NCBI GenBank assembly: GCA_035293565.1
Contig: DATGMP010000092.1
Location: 33,996 to 97,995 of the forward strand
DNA from: DATGMP01 sp035293565
Lineage (GTDB): Bacteria > Pseudomonadota > Alphaproteobacteria > BOG-932 > Roseiterribacteraceae
Length of the DNA stretch: 64,000 nucleotides
Direction: 5' to 3'
Part shown: in pieces, positions 17,021-25,331 of the stretch
Layout of the letters: every line of letters starts with the position of its first letter
Position numbering within the stretch: the stretch's first letter is position 1
The notes under the pieces: generated by a model
What the model was told of the DNA's origin: nothing
The model's input: only the letters and a program-made list of their open reading frames with translations
Databases searched by the model: none
Made by a program: the position numbers and the translations under genes

Positions 17021-18354
17021 CAGGCCAGGACCTCAGGGATGTTCTTCGAGGTCTGCATCGATCCCGCGCCCCAGTTGCTGATCGGAACGCCCATCGCCTG
17101 CTGCAACGTCAGCCCGACCCGCGTCACCGGGTCGCCGTTGCCGGCGATGTGCTGTCCTGCCTTCAGCTTCCCGCCGGCCCGTCCCGCCACCATCATCGGG
17201 ATCGTCTCCAGCGAATGGATCTTGGCATAGCTGCATTCGCTGAAGGCGAAGAGCATCATGTGGTCCAGCAGCGTTCCGTCGCCTTCCTTGACGCTATCCA
17301 TCGTCGTCAGCATCGTCTGGAGACCGTCGACGATCCGCTCCACGAAGAAAGTCGCTTGCGGCTGGCAGCCGGTCTTCTCGTCGATCGGCTCCTCGTGGGT
17401 GAGCTGATGGTGCGTGACGGTGCTGCCGGCCTTGCGCAGCGACGAGCCGGCGTCGGCGAAGACGACGTTGAATACGCGGGTCTGATCGCAGGCCAGCGCA
17501 TGCGCCATCAGATCGACCAGGAGCTTATGGTTGCTGATCACGTCGTCGATCTCGGTGCCGACCTTGGTGTCCTTGGCGGCACTCGGCACCTTGCACGCTT
17601 CGAGCGGCGCCGGCTTCTGAAGCTGGATCTCGAGCTGCTGCTCAAGCTGGCGGATCGAGGTGAAATACTCGTCGAGCCGCACCCGGTCAGCGGCGCCCAC
17701 CTCCTTCAGCAGCGCGTCGCGCTGATCTTTGATCGCGGAGAGCGCGCTCTTGCGCACCATGACCTTCGGATCGGGCTTGAAGTCGGCCGCGTTCGGGTCC
17801 TTGAAGTCCGGCCCGAACAGACGCTGATAAAAGGCGAGCGGCGAGGGCTCGGCTGCGTTGATCACGGCCGAGCTGCGCTTGCTGTTGCTGTCGCGCGGAT
17901 TGCCGGTCGCCGTGATCTCCAGCGAGCGGAACCGTGAGCGCTGGCCGATCGTGTCGGCAACCGCCGTGTCGAAAGTGGGACCGTCGACCAGCCCCTGGCC
18001 CTTCGGCGCGCTGCCGGTCAGGATCGCCATATTGCCGGTGTAGTGCGGCACGGCGCCTTTGCCGTCGGTATTGGCCTTGAAGCCGCTGAAGATCGTGAGC
18101 CGATCGCGGAAAGCCGCGAGCGGCTTCAGCTCCGGCGGAATATCATAGCCGGGGCCTGTCTTCTGCGGGATCCAGCGGCCGGGCGTCAGCCCGCAGCCCC
18201 AGAACCAGGTGCCGAAGCGGACCGGCAGAGGCTGACCCGTTGCCGCAAGCGCCGTGCCGTTGGCGTCGAGGAAACAGTCGAGGAAGGGCAGGGCGACGGA
18301 AACCGCTCCGCCTCCCAACAGGCCGCGAAGCGCGGCGCGCCGATTGAATCTCAT
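17020..18354 (-). CDS. Tat-exported DUF1552 protein
   Basis: 444 residues from the ATG at 18354, which overlaps the upstream gene in ATGA. The N-terminus has twin arginines and a Gly-rich hydrophobic stretch (RRAALRGLLGGGAVSVALPF), a likely Tat signal. The mature part has the DUF1552 hallmarks: early FGTWFWGCGLTPGRWIP, mid NSKRSSAVINAAEPSPLAFY, and the C-terminal FAFSECSYAKIHSLETIPMM. The family is related to arylsulfatase/DUF1501-like exported proteins and normally travels with DUF1592 proteins, as here. Function is unknown. Tat export suggests it folds, perhaps with a cofactor, before secretion. Confidence 0.87.
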   Translation of the reverse strand: MRFNRRAALRGLLGGGAVSVALPFLDCFLDANGTALAATGQPLPVRFGTWFWGCGLTPGRWIPQKTGPGYDIPPELKPLAAFRDRLTIFSGFKANTDGKGAVPHYTGNMAILTGSAPKGQGLVDGPTFDTAVADTIGQRSRFRSLEITATGNPRDSNSKRSSAVINAAEPSPLAFYQRLFGPDFKDPNAADFKPDPKVMVRKSALSAIKDQRDALLKEVGAADRVRLDEYFTSIRQLEQQLEIQLQKPAPLEACKVPSAAKDTKVGTEIDDVISNHKLLVDLMAHALACDQTRVFNVVFADAGSSLRKAGSTVTHHQLTHEEPIDEKTGCQPQATFFVERIVDGLQTMLTTMDSVKEGDGTLLDHMMLFAFSECSYAKIHSLETIPMMVAGRAGGKLKAGQHIAGNGDPVTRVGLTLQQAMGVPISNWGAGSMQTSKNIPEVLA

Positions 18355-20027
18355 GATCTGTCCTCCTTCGCCGAGGCTCGAGAAGTTGCGTCGGCCTGGT
18401 TCGGACCTTCCGTCCGGGCCGGCTCCGAGACTTTGTAGAAAGCCTTGCTGGTCGCGATCGTCCGCAGGAGGTCGGGCAGCCTGTACCCTTCGGCCGCGAA
18501 GCGCCCCTGCAGATATTTGATCCAATCGGCTTCGCCCTTGGATGGAGCGTGACCCGACCCATAGGCATAGACGCGGTTGACCAGGCAAGCGGTCGCGGCC
18601 GGGTCATCGTGCAGCGTCTGACCCAGGCCCGCGGCGCCCTCGAAATGCGCCGCGTCGAGTTCGCCCGCCGGATCGATCGGCGCGCCGTTCTCGGCCGTTC
18701 GATAGGCGCCGAGCCCATCGAAATTCTCGAGCGAGAGTCCGATCGGATCGATGATCTTGTGGCAGCCGGCGCAGGTCGGCTCGGTACGGTGCGCCGTCAG
18801 TCGCTCGCGAGCGGTGCGATAGGTCGTGTTCTTCGTGTCCTGGACGATTGCGAAATTCACGTTGGCGGGCGGAGTCGGCACCTGCTGGCACAGCAGGATC
18901 TCGCGCACGGCCTTGCCGCGCAGCGTCGAGGAGCTGCGGCCCGGGTGCGAATGAAGCGCCAGGAAGCTCACCTCGGCGACGATCCCGGCATGGGGATCGC
19001 CGGGCGGGAACTCGAAGGGCTGCCAGCCGGTGGGTGACTGGACCGGCACGCGGTAGATCGAACCCAGAAGCCGCGTGAGGAAAGTCTTCCGCGTGGTGAA
19101 GATGTCGCGATAGTCGCCTTTCTGCACGAGCAGATGATCCACGAGCGTGCGAAGCGTCTGCTCCTGCGCGTCCACCATCACGACCGGCGTGAATTTCGGA
19201 TAGACCTCCGGGTCCTTGGCGAGCCCCGGCAGCTGGTCGAAGCCCAGCATGTCCGAGAAGAATGCCCGCACACCCGCTTCGACGCGCGGCGAGGCCAGCA
19301 TCCGGTCGACTTGGCGGGCGAGGCCGCGCTCGCTGTCGAGATCGCCCTTTTCGGCGGCCTTCAAGAGCTCGTCGTCCGGCGAGGTGTTCCACAGGAAGAA
19401 GCTGAGTCGCGTTGCCTTGGAATAGCCGTCGAGCTTGAGATGACCAGCGCCGTCTGGCTCGGCGATCTCCTCGCGGAAAAGGAAGCGAGGCGATTCGAGC
19501 ATGATCGCCAGGCTGGTCTCGAGTCCGGCATAGAAATTGCCGAGGGTCTTGGTCGCGTCCGACGCCACCGCCACCTGCGACTTCAACTCCTCTGGCTTCA
19601 TCGGCCGGCGATAGAGCTGGAGGCCGACCTCGCCCAGGAACTGGGCGGCGCAGTTATCGTCCGGCTGAGAGACCGAGGCCGGCTTGCAGCCGACGAGCTG
19701 GTCCCTGTGGTGCTCGTCGACCACTTGGGCCGCGATGCTGCGGGCCAGACCGTCATATTGCTCGAGGCTGCTCGGCGTTACCGACACATGGCTGGTGCCG
19801 ACGGCGAGCAGGCCGTTTTCGCGCACGTCCGGGTCGAAGCGGCCCTGCACCTTGATGTCGGCGCCAAAGATGTCGGCGATGATGGCGGTGTACTGCTCCT
19901 GCGTCAGGCGGCGCACCGTCGCCGGACCGCCTGACGACGCCGGACCGTCGTCGCCGCAGCTCGAAAGCCCGATCAGCGCAAGGCCCGTGCAAGCCAGAAG
20001 GGCCAGCGTTCTTCCCACCATCGTCAT
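18351..20027 (-). CDS. DUF1592/DUF1588/DUF1585 lipoprotein with CxxCH
   Basis: 558 residues. The signal peptide ends in a lipobox (LSSC, about residue 24), so it is a lipoprotein. RRLTQEQYTAIIADIFG is the DUF1587-like start, the middle matches DUF1592 (TRLSFFLWNTSPDDELL), and near residue 440 comes CAGCHKIIDPIGLSLENFD of the DUF1588 region. CAGCH is a c-type heme attachment motif, the reason such proteins are called cytochrome-like. It starts 28 bp after the unknown secreted gene and ends in an ATGA overlap with DUF1552. An extracytoplasmic redox role is inferred; the reaction is unknown. Confidence 0.87.
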   Translation of the reverse strand: MTMVGRTLALLACTGLALIGLSSCGDDGPASSGGPATVRRLTQEQYTAIIADIFGADIKVQGRFDPDVRENGLLAVGTSHVSVTPSSLEQYDGLARSIAAQVVDEHHRDQLVGCKPASVSQPDDNCAAQFLGEVGLQLYRRPMKPEELKSQVAVASDATKTLGNFYAGLETSLAIMLESPRFLFREEIAEPDGAGHLKLDGYSKATRLSFFLWNTSPDDELLKAAEKGDLDSERGLARQVDRMLASPRVEAGVRAFFSDMLGFDQLPGLAKDPEVYPKFTPVVMVDAQEQTLRTLVDHLLVQKGDYRDIFTTRKTFLTRLLGSIYRVPVQSPTGWQPFEFPPGDPHAGIVAEVSFLALHSHPGRSSSTLRGKAVREILLCQQVPTPPANVNFAIVQDTKNTTYRTARERLTAHRTEPTCAGCHKIIDPIGLSLENFDGLGAYRTAENGAPIDPAGELDAAHFEGAAGLGQTLHDDPAATACLVNRVYAYGSGHAPSKGEADWIKYLQGRFAAEGYRLPDLLRTIATSKAFYKVSEPARTEGPNQADATSRASAKEDRS

Positions 20028-20055
20028 TCGTCTTTCTGCTCGAGGCCGTTCCGCG

Positions 20056-21222
20056 TCAGCGCGCCGCGGTCTTCTCGGCCGTGCCGTCCGCCGCCGCGGT
20101 CTTGTTGCCCTTCTCCTCTTGCGGATGGACGAGGAAGGCCGGCACCGCGTCGACCGCGTAGGAGGTCGAGATCGTCGTGCATTCGCCGGTCTTCGGATCC
20201 GGATCGCCGTCGGCCAAAGTCTTGAAGGCGTAATACATGGCCGGGCAATTGCCGGCGCTGAACTTCTCCAACAGGAAACCTGTCTTGCGCAGTCCCCAGA
20301 AGACGGTGTCCCAATCCTGATAGCCGTTGAGATGCCCCTTCAGCGAGCCGTCGGGCTGGAAGGCCAGCTCGAGCCGCGCCCGCTTGAAATGCATCTCCGG
20401 CATCCAGACCGGATCGTTCTTCACATTGAAGTCGAAGGGCTCGGTCGTCAGCACGCCGTCCTTGATCCGGCCGTGCGTATGGCCCTGCCAGCGCGTATCG
20501 GCGTCGATCCGCAGCGTCTGGTCGGCCTGCACGCCGCCGGCCCCGTCCTGCATCAGCCCATCGAGTCCCTGATAGAAGGAGACCTCGACATTGTCGCTGT
20601 TCTTGGGATCGGTGATCCCGGTGATCTCGATCAGATAGGTCACCATGCCTTCGCGCATGCGCTCGTTGATGTATTCGATGCCGAACGCGTCGCGGCCGTC
20701 CTTGGCCGCCGAGCCGCGATGGATCTTCGAGCAGCCCATAACGCGATACATCTGGTTGTCGACCGCCGGCGTACCGTCCGCGCCGACGAACTTCTGGTGC
20801 TTGCAGCTGAGCTTTGTCGCCGAGCCGTCGGCGGTGCCGTCCAGATTGGCGCCATAGGCGACCTTGCCCTGAACCGTCGGCCAACTCGTGTCCGGCGGCA
20901 CCGACTCGGGATAGGCGCAGACATCTTCGCCATGCGGCCCGCGATGGAGCGCAGCCTGACGGAATTCGGGCGACAGCGGATGCTCGAAAAGCGCCTTGAT
21001 CTGCTCCGGCGTCTTCCCTTCCTTCGTGAAGATCGCCGTCCAATCGAGCTCTTGGCTGACGCCTTTCGGGCAATCATCGTCGCCGACATGATAGGCGGGT
21101 TGGAACCAGGAGACCGCGAAGCCGCGAGTCTCTCCAGCCGAAGCGGCGGGAATCGAAAGGGCAACGACGGCAAGAGCTGCCGCGATCGGTCCGACACGGC
21201 CGAAATCCAAGTCTGGCGCCAT
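20056..21222 (-). CDS. Exported protein of unknown function, six Cys
   Basis: 388 residues with a signal peptide (about 1-29, ending ASAG). I do not recognise the family. The mature protein is rich in aromatic and acidic residues, with Cys in the contexts DDDCPKG, EDVCAYPES, KLSCKHQ, MGCSKIH, GNCPAMYY and GECTTIS. It has beta-rich spacing and ends in a charged Lys/Ala tail. It heads the four-gene exported operon and lies 28 bp before the DUF1592 gene, so a structural or substrate-binding partner role is plausible. Even Cys number suggests three disulfides. Confidence 0.8.
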   Translation of the reverse strand: MAPDLDFGRVGPIAAALAVVALSIPAASAGETRGFAVSWFQPAYHVGDDDCPKGVSQELDWTAIFTKEGKTPEQIKALFEHPLSPEFRQAALHRGPHGEDVCAYPESVPPDTSWPTVQGKVAYGANLDGTADGSATKLSCKHQKFVGADGTPAVDNQMYRVMGCSKIHRGSAAKDGRDAFGIEYINERMREGMVTYLIEITGITDPKNSDNVEVSFYQGLDGLMQDGAGGVQADQTLRIDADTRWQGHTHGRIKDGVLTTEPFDFNVKNDPVWMPEMHFKRARLELAFQPDGSLKGHLNGYQDWDTVFWGLRKTGFLLEKFSAGNCPAMYYAFKTLADGDPDPKTGECTTISTSYAVDAVPAFLVHPQEEKGNKTAAADGTAEKTAAR

Positions 21223-21304
21223 GATTCACTCCCCTTCGGACGCGTTTCCTCTCGAGCCGGCGAGAGCCGTCTTCGCGCCTATGATAGCACCAAATTCGGC
21301 CTAT

Positions 21305-21312
21305 ACAATTGT
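21305..21312. promoter_or_regulatory. ACAATTGT palindrome upstream of exported-protein operon
   Basis: An AT-rich island with the perfect 8-bp palindrome ACAATTGT sits about 85 bp upstream of the start at 21222, between the TetR gene and the operon. It is a candidate promoter/operator for the operon. Confidence 0.3.
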
Positions 21313-21334
21313 GTTCACTCTCGGATCAGGGCAG

Positions 21335-22000
21335 TCAGAGACGTTGGCCTCCCCGGCGCCGAGACGAGGCGAGCGATGTCCGTGATCGCTCGGAGGCTTC
21401 GGCAATGAAATTCTCGATCTGCCCGGCGAGGAAATCGGCGACGATCCGGCGGTCGACCCTCCAATCCCGCGCGCTCAGGTGGAACAGGGCCGTATCGATC
21501 TCGAACAAGAGAATTTGCACCCGTTCGCGTGCTCCGGGCGCATCGATCGTCGTCGCGAGCGCGCCGCGGAAAGCGGGGATGCTCTTTGACAGCTTTCGGA
21601 TTCGGTTGGTGTCGGCGATCGCTGCGGCCTCGCGGAGCCGCGGCTCGCTCCTGAAGGATTCTGCGACGACGGCCAGGAGCCGCTTATTCTGCTCGTTGAT
21701 CTCGATGATTTCGTCGAGCCAAGCGACGATCGCCGCGCGGTCCGGTTCCTCGGCCATGCTCAACCGGTCATAGGCTTCCGCCTGACGGCTGCCCAATTGC
21801 GCCATCAGAGCCTCGGCAACCGCGAGCTTGCTTTTGAAATGCTTATAGAACGTCGCCCGGCTCACCTTGGCACGGGTAATGATGTCTTCGACGTTGGCGG
21901 CGTGGTAGCCGAGTTCGTGAAAGGTGGCGAGCGCCGAGTCCAGGATCTGACGCCGGCTGGCCTCCTTCTGTCTTTCATAACGATTCATCGCGCGCGGCAT
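21335..22000 (-). CDS. TetR-family transcriptional regulator
   Basis: 221 residues. The HTH (about 15-60) contains ATFHELGYHAANVEDIITRAKV and RATFYKHFKSKLAVAEAL. The C-terminal domain has no known ligand signature. It is on the same strand and immediately upstream of the DUF1592/DUF1552 operon with 112 bp between, and the AT-rich palindrome in that gap could be its site. Regulation of the operon is inferred from position only. Confidence 0.9.
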   Translation of the reverse strand: MPRAMNRYERQKEASRRQILDSALATFHELGYHAANVEDIITRAKVSRATFYKHFKSKLAVAEALMAQLGSRQAEAYDRLSMAEEPDRAAIVAWLDEIIEINEQNKRLLAVVAESFRSEPRLREAAAIADTNRIRKLSKSIPAFRGALATTIDAPGARERVQILLFEIDTALFHLSARDWRVDRRIVADFLAGQIENFIAEASERSRTSLASSRRRGGQRL

Positions 22001-22061
22001 CGTGGGAGTCCGGGACCGCCATGATATCCGCGATCCGGCTCCGCCTCAAACTGAGTTGGTC

Positions 22062-22892
22062 TCAGCCGCCGGGCGAAGGGGAAGGTGATGAGACCGGCCC
22101 TGTCGCGGCCTGCGAGGATGACGGCGTCTGCGGCGAGTCGGCCTTCGGCGCCTGCGGCGCCGGGGAGGGCTGGCTCTCAGGTTGGCTCGACGGCGCAATC
22201 TGCGCCGGCGCGATCGGTGCCGCCGCGACGGAGGTCGATTCCTGCGGTTTGGCGGGAGTCTGGGAGGCTTGGGCGGGCGCGGCGGTCGTTCCCGGCTGGT
22301 CGGGTTTTCCGGTCGTGGCGGGTTTCTCTTCAGGAGATTTCCGAGCCTCGGACGATTTCTGTGCATCGCCCGCCTGCGACGTGCCGGCCACCTGGACGGT
22401 ATAGTCGGGCACGATCCTGGCCTGCGGGCCTTCGATGATCAGCACATGCTGGCCGATATCCAGCGGATGCAGGTCCTTCTGCGTCACTGACAGAAGGTCG
22501 CCGTTAGGCTTACGGACGATGTATTCATAGCCGAACGTGTCGTCGGTGCTGTGCGCGATGGCGTTGCCCACCAGCCCGCCGGCCACTGTGCCGCCGACGG
22601 CGCCGAGGGCCGAGATCGGTCCTTGACCGATCTGCGATCCCGCTATGCCGCCGGCCGCGCCGCCGGTCGCCGTCCCGATCGTGGAATCGGCGGTGATCGA
22701 AACCACCCGTACGCCGACCACCACGCCTTGATCGACCTTCTCGGCGTGTTGGACGGCCGCGCTCGAATAGGTGTTGGGCGAATAATCCGGCCCGCAGGCG
22801 GCAAGCACGCAGGGAAGGGCAAGTGCCGCGACGCGCCGAGGGGCGCCTAGGGCAGCCGATTCAAACAGTGAAAGCAAAGACGCAGGAAGCAT
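22062..22892 (-). CDS. Glycine-zipper outer-membrane lipoprotein (SlyB-like)
   Basis: 276 residues from the ATG at 22892, chosen because it places a lipobox (LAAC) correctly after a hydrophobic segment; a start at 23039 sits inside a palindrome and is rejected. After the lipid Cys comes a SlyB-type domain with the glycine zipper TATGGAAGGIAGSQIG and AVGGTVAGGLVGNAIA, then GYEYIVRKPNGDLLSVTQKD. About the last 110 residues are a low-complexity Pro/Ala/Ser/Gln tail not typical of SlyB (about 155 residues). The tail may be periplasmic and disordered. Confidence 0.85.
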   Translation of the reverse strand: MLPASLLSLFESAALGAPRRVAALALPCVLAACGPDYSPNTYSSAAVQHAEKVDQGVVVGVRVVSITADSTIGTATGGAAGGIAGSQIGQGPISALGAVGGTVAGGLVGNAIAHSTDDTFGYEYIVRKPNGDLLSVTQKDLHPLDIGQHVLIIEGPQARIVPDYTVQVAGTSQAGDAQKSSEARKSPEEKPATTGKPDQPGTTAAPAQASQTPAKPQESTSVAAAPIAPAQIAPSSQPESQPSPAPQAPKADSPQTPSSSQAATGPVSSPSPSPGG

Positions 22893-23026
22893 GGCGCATG
22901 GGTCCTGAGCACACGGGTCATGAGGTCGCGTCGGCGCCATGCTGGGGATCAAATATGGCGGATCTGTGGACCGCATCCGCACTGGCGCATCGGCCGGTGG
23001 AGTCTGAACGATCGTCAGCGCGACAG

Positions 23027-23050
23027 CAAGCGCGGACATGTCCGCGCTTG
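23027..23050. repeat. Perfect 24-bp palindrome
   Basis: The two 12-bp arms CAAGCGCGGACA and TGTCCGCGCTTG make a perfect palindrome centred on ACATGT. It lies between the stop of a small gene (23105) and the start of the lipoprotein gene (22892), both on the minus strand. No T-tract follows. It could be a hairpin terminator without U-run, an operator or a dispersed element. Confidence 0.6.
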
Positions 23051-23104
23051 GCGGCTAGAACCAATTTCCGATGGGTTTTGACTGTCTTGGGACAGCCGCC
23101 GGCT

Positions 23105-23266
23105 TTAGCGTGCGATGATCGCCGTTACGGCCGATTTCCGGGCGGCTTTGCGTTCGAAATAACGGGCCAGCGCGAGGCGCTGATCACGTGCTGAGCTGGA
23201 GGGGGCCACCTCAGCCAGCCTGCGATACTTCACAGCCATGAACAGCAGACTCGATGTCTTGGTCAT
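23105..23266 (-). CDS. Small basic hypothetical protein
   Basis: 53 residues from the Met at 23266, starting MTKTSSLLFMAVKYRRLAEV and ending with a Lys/Arg-rich helix. An upstream in-frame start at 23377 would add 37 residues, but a GGGGAG-rich stretch sits about 13 nt before 23266. It is helical and basic and resembles short hypothetical proteins, without a recognised family. It is the only gene between the epimerase and the glycine-zipper lipoprotein. Moderate to low certainty. Confidence 0.45.
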   Translation of the reverse strand: MTKTSSLLFMAVKYRRLAEVAPSSSARDQRLALARYFERKAARKSAVTAIIAR

Positions 23267-23504
23267 TGCTCGCTCCCCGCCTTCCCCTGCGGCGCGCCGT
23301 ATCGCGTCGAACCGCCGCGGATCATAGGCGCGATGCCTCTTTCTGGCAATCACCACCCCTTGCGTTCGAGCTGCCATGACCGACTAGGTATATGGTTAAG
23401 ATGGTATTGCAGCGCATCATTTCATTCGTCGAGATCCGACCGGCTTGCCGAGGCATCGCTTGCCCGCGTATGCGTCTCCTCGAGGTCGTGTAGGGGAGGA
23501 TGAA

Positions 23505-24419
23505 ATGGAGTTCACCGGGCGCAAGATTCTAATCACCGGACCGACCGGCCAGGTCGGATTTCCCGTTGCCAGGGCACTCGCCAAAAGCAACGAGGTCTGG
23601 GGAGCGGCGCGCTTTTCCGACGAGGCGAAAAAGAAGGCTCTCGAAGAAGCCGGTGTCCGCTGCGTCACCGCCGATTTCGAGAAGGGCGATTTCTCGGCCG
23701 TGCCGAAGGACATCGAGTATGTGCTGCATTTCGGCGTGTTCCGCGCGGCGGGCGACGATTTCGACCTCGATTTCCGCAACAATGCCGAAGGCACCGGGCT
23801 CCTGATGAGTCATTGCCGGGGGGCCAAGGGCTTCCTTCATGTGTCCTCGACCGCCGTTTACGAATCGGCCGGCCATGCCGCGCTCAAGGAGACGGACCCG
23901 CTCGGCGACAATCATCGGGTGATGATGACCACCTACAGCATCACCAAGATCGCAACCGAAGCGGTGGTGCGCTTCGCGGCGCGCGAGTTCAACCTGCCGA
24001 CCGTCATCTGCCGCCTATGCGTGCCGTATGGGGACAATGGCGGCTGGCCCTACTACCACCTGCTCGCCATGAAGCACGGCGCGGCGATCCAGGTGCACAC
24101 CGACAAGCCCTCGATTTATTCGCTGATCCACGAGGACGACATCATCCGCACCATCCCAGCACTGCTCGGCACCGCGTCGGTTCCGGCCAATATCGTCAAT
24201 TGGGGCGGCGCCGAACGGGTCTCGATCGAGGAATGGACCGCCTATATCGGCGAGCTCACCGGCACCGCGCCCAAGCTCGAATATACCGAGACCTGCCTAG
24301 AGAGCGTCATCGTCGACAATACCAAGCTGCAATCCATTGCCGGGCCCTTGCAGATGCACTGGAAGGAGGGCATCCGCCGCATGATCAAGGCTCGCAATCC
24401 GGAGTGGCTGGTCTCTTGA
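23505..24419 (+). CDS. NAD(P)-dependent epimerase/dehydratase (extended SDR)
   Basis: 304 residues from the ATG at 23505, preceded by GGGGAGGA; a longer frame to 23445 lacks a better site. The N-terminal Rossmann motif is ITGPTGQVGFPVARAL, followed by VSSTAVYES. The usual catalytic Tyr-x3-Lys is TYSITK, and RLCVPYGDNGGWPYY contributes the sugar-binding side. Extended SDRs act on nucleotide sugars or similar substrates. No other sugar-nucleotide gene is nearby, so the substrate is not assignable. Confidence 0.88.
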   Translation: MEFTGRKILITGPTGQVGFPVARALAKSNEVWGAARFSDEAKKKALEEAGVRCVTADFEKGDFSAVPKDIEYVLHFGVFRAAGDDFDLDFRNNAEGTGLLMSHCRGAKGFLHVSSTAVYESAGHAALKETDPLGDNHRVMMTTYSITKIATEAVVRFAAREFNLPTVICRLCVPYGDNGGWPYYHLLAMKHGAAIQVHTDKPSIYSLIHEDDIIRTIPALLGTASVPANIVNWGGAERVSIEEWTAYIGELTGTAPKLEYTETCLESVIVDNTKLQSIAGPLQMHWKEGIRRMIKARNPEWLVS

Positions 24420-24693
24420 CGATTCCGAGGGCCGTCCACCGCTTGCGGCGGGCCGCGGGATTATCGGGTTGGCTGTCGCACGTCGCTGCGACGCCCTCGA
24501 GAGCATGGTCGATGGTCAAAGCGACACTGCCGGATCGAGAAAGGTCGGGCGATTGTGGCCCGGCAGCCATCGGCAACTGGTAAACGGCTCGGCTTCCGAC
24601 ATGAATCCATGCCGCTGGTGCGGCACCAGGCTTGTGTTATATGGGATTTGGCGATCGTCGCTTTCACCCGCGGCGGCGCGAGACGGGCGTTCG

Positions 24694-25209
24694 ATGCGAT
24701 CACGATTGCTACTCGTTCCGATCGGTGTTTTCGCCAGCGCGCCGGCGATCGCGACCACTTATATGACGGTCGAGCAGGCCCAGCAGGCGCTGTTTCCGGG
24801 CGCGACCTTCACACCCAACTTCGTGACGCTCGATCAGGACCAATTCAACGCGATCATCAAGGATTCGGACGTCAATGTCTGGAGCCGAGACATCAAGGCC
24901 TGGAAGGCCTCGACCGGCGGCTGGTTCATCCTCGATCAGGTGCGCGGCCGGGACGATTGGATCACCTATGCGGTCGGGATAGACCCCTCGGGCGCGGTGA
25001 AGACGATCCAGATCCTGGAATGCCTGGAGAAATATGACGGCATCACCGACCCGCAATGGCGCGGTCAGTTCATCGGCAAACGCCGCGGCTCGCGCTTCGA
25101 CGATATCGAAATCATCACCGGCTCGACCCTCTCCTCCGGCCAGATCGCGGCCGGCGTGAAGCGGGTGCTGTCGACCTACGCGCTCGTTCTGAATCCGCCG
25201 TCGGGGTGA
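24694..25209 (+). CDS. Exported FMN-binding-domain protein
   Basis: 171 residues from the ATG at 24694, chosen because it gives a signal peptide (about 1-20, MRSRLLLVPIGVFASAPAIA). The 274 bp before it (24420-24693) shows no other gene I can support. The C-terminal half holds DDIEIITGSTLSSGQIAAGV, a variant of the S/T-G-A-T motif to which FMN is covalently linked by ApbE in NqrC/RnfG-like proteins. A periplasmic electron-transfer role is likely, perhaps reducing a partner in the membrane. No apbE is in the window. The Ser-for-Ala change within the motif keeps Thr, the attachment residue. Confidence 0.75.
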   Translation: MRSRLLLVPIGVFASAPAIATTYMTVEQAQQALFPGATFTPNFVTLDQDQFNAIIKDSDVNVWSRDIKAWKASTGGWFILDQVRGRDDWITYAVGIDPSGAVKTIQILECLEKYDGITDPQWRGQFIGKRRGSRFDDIEIITGSTLSSGQIAAGVKRVLSTYALVLNPPSG

Positions 25210-25221
25210 AGCGAACGCAAC

Positions 25222-25238
25222 TGTCGGAAAACTTTACA
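25222..25238. promoter_or_regulatory. TGT-N11-ACA dyad, possible enhancer-binding site
   Basis: An imperfect dyad about 55 bp upstream of the sigma-54 -24 box, within an AT-rich stretch. Only TGT/ACA arms match. It is a weak candidate for the bacterial enhancer-binding protein that sigma-54 needs. Confidence 0.25.
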
Positions 25239-25290
25239 ATTCATCGCGATTTTCATTCGAAGAACTGGAAAATACAGCATATTCAATGCG

Positions 25291-25306
25291 TGGTACGGGA
25301 ATTGCA
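25291..25306 (+). promoter_or_regulatory. Sigma-54 (-24/-12) promoter
   Basis: TGGTACGGGAATTGCA matches the consensus TGGCACGnnnnTTGCW at 11 of 12 fixed positions, with GG and GC exactly 10 nt apart. Transcription would begin near 25316, about 15 nt before the PEP-CTERM gene's first ATG (25332) or 27 nt before the second (25344). Confidence 0.8.
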
Positions 25307-25331
25307 TCAACCCCTGCACGGACAAGATGCG

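Noticed and set aside
22893..23039. Longer start of the glycine-zipper lipoprotein at 23039
   Set aside because: Its start codon lies in the middle of the 24-bp palindrome and would put the lipobox 80 residues from the N-terminus.
25056..25331. Extended N-terminus of the PEP-CTERM gene from 25056
   Set aside because: It would overlap the FMN-binding gene and read through the sigma-54 promoter; the signal peptide only works from 25332 or 25344.
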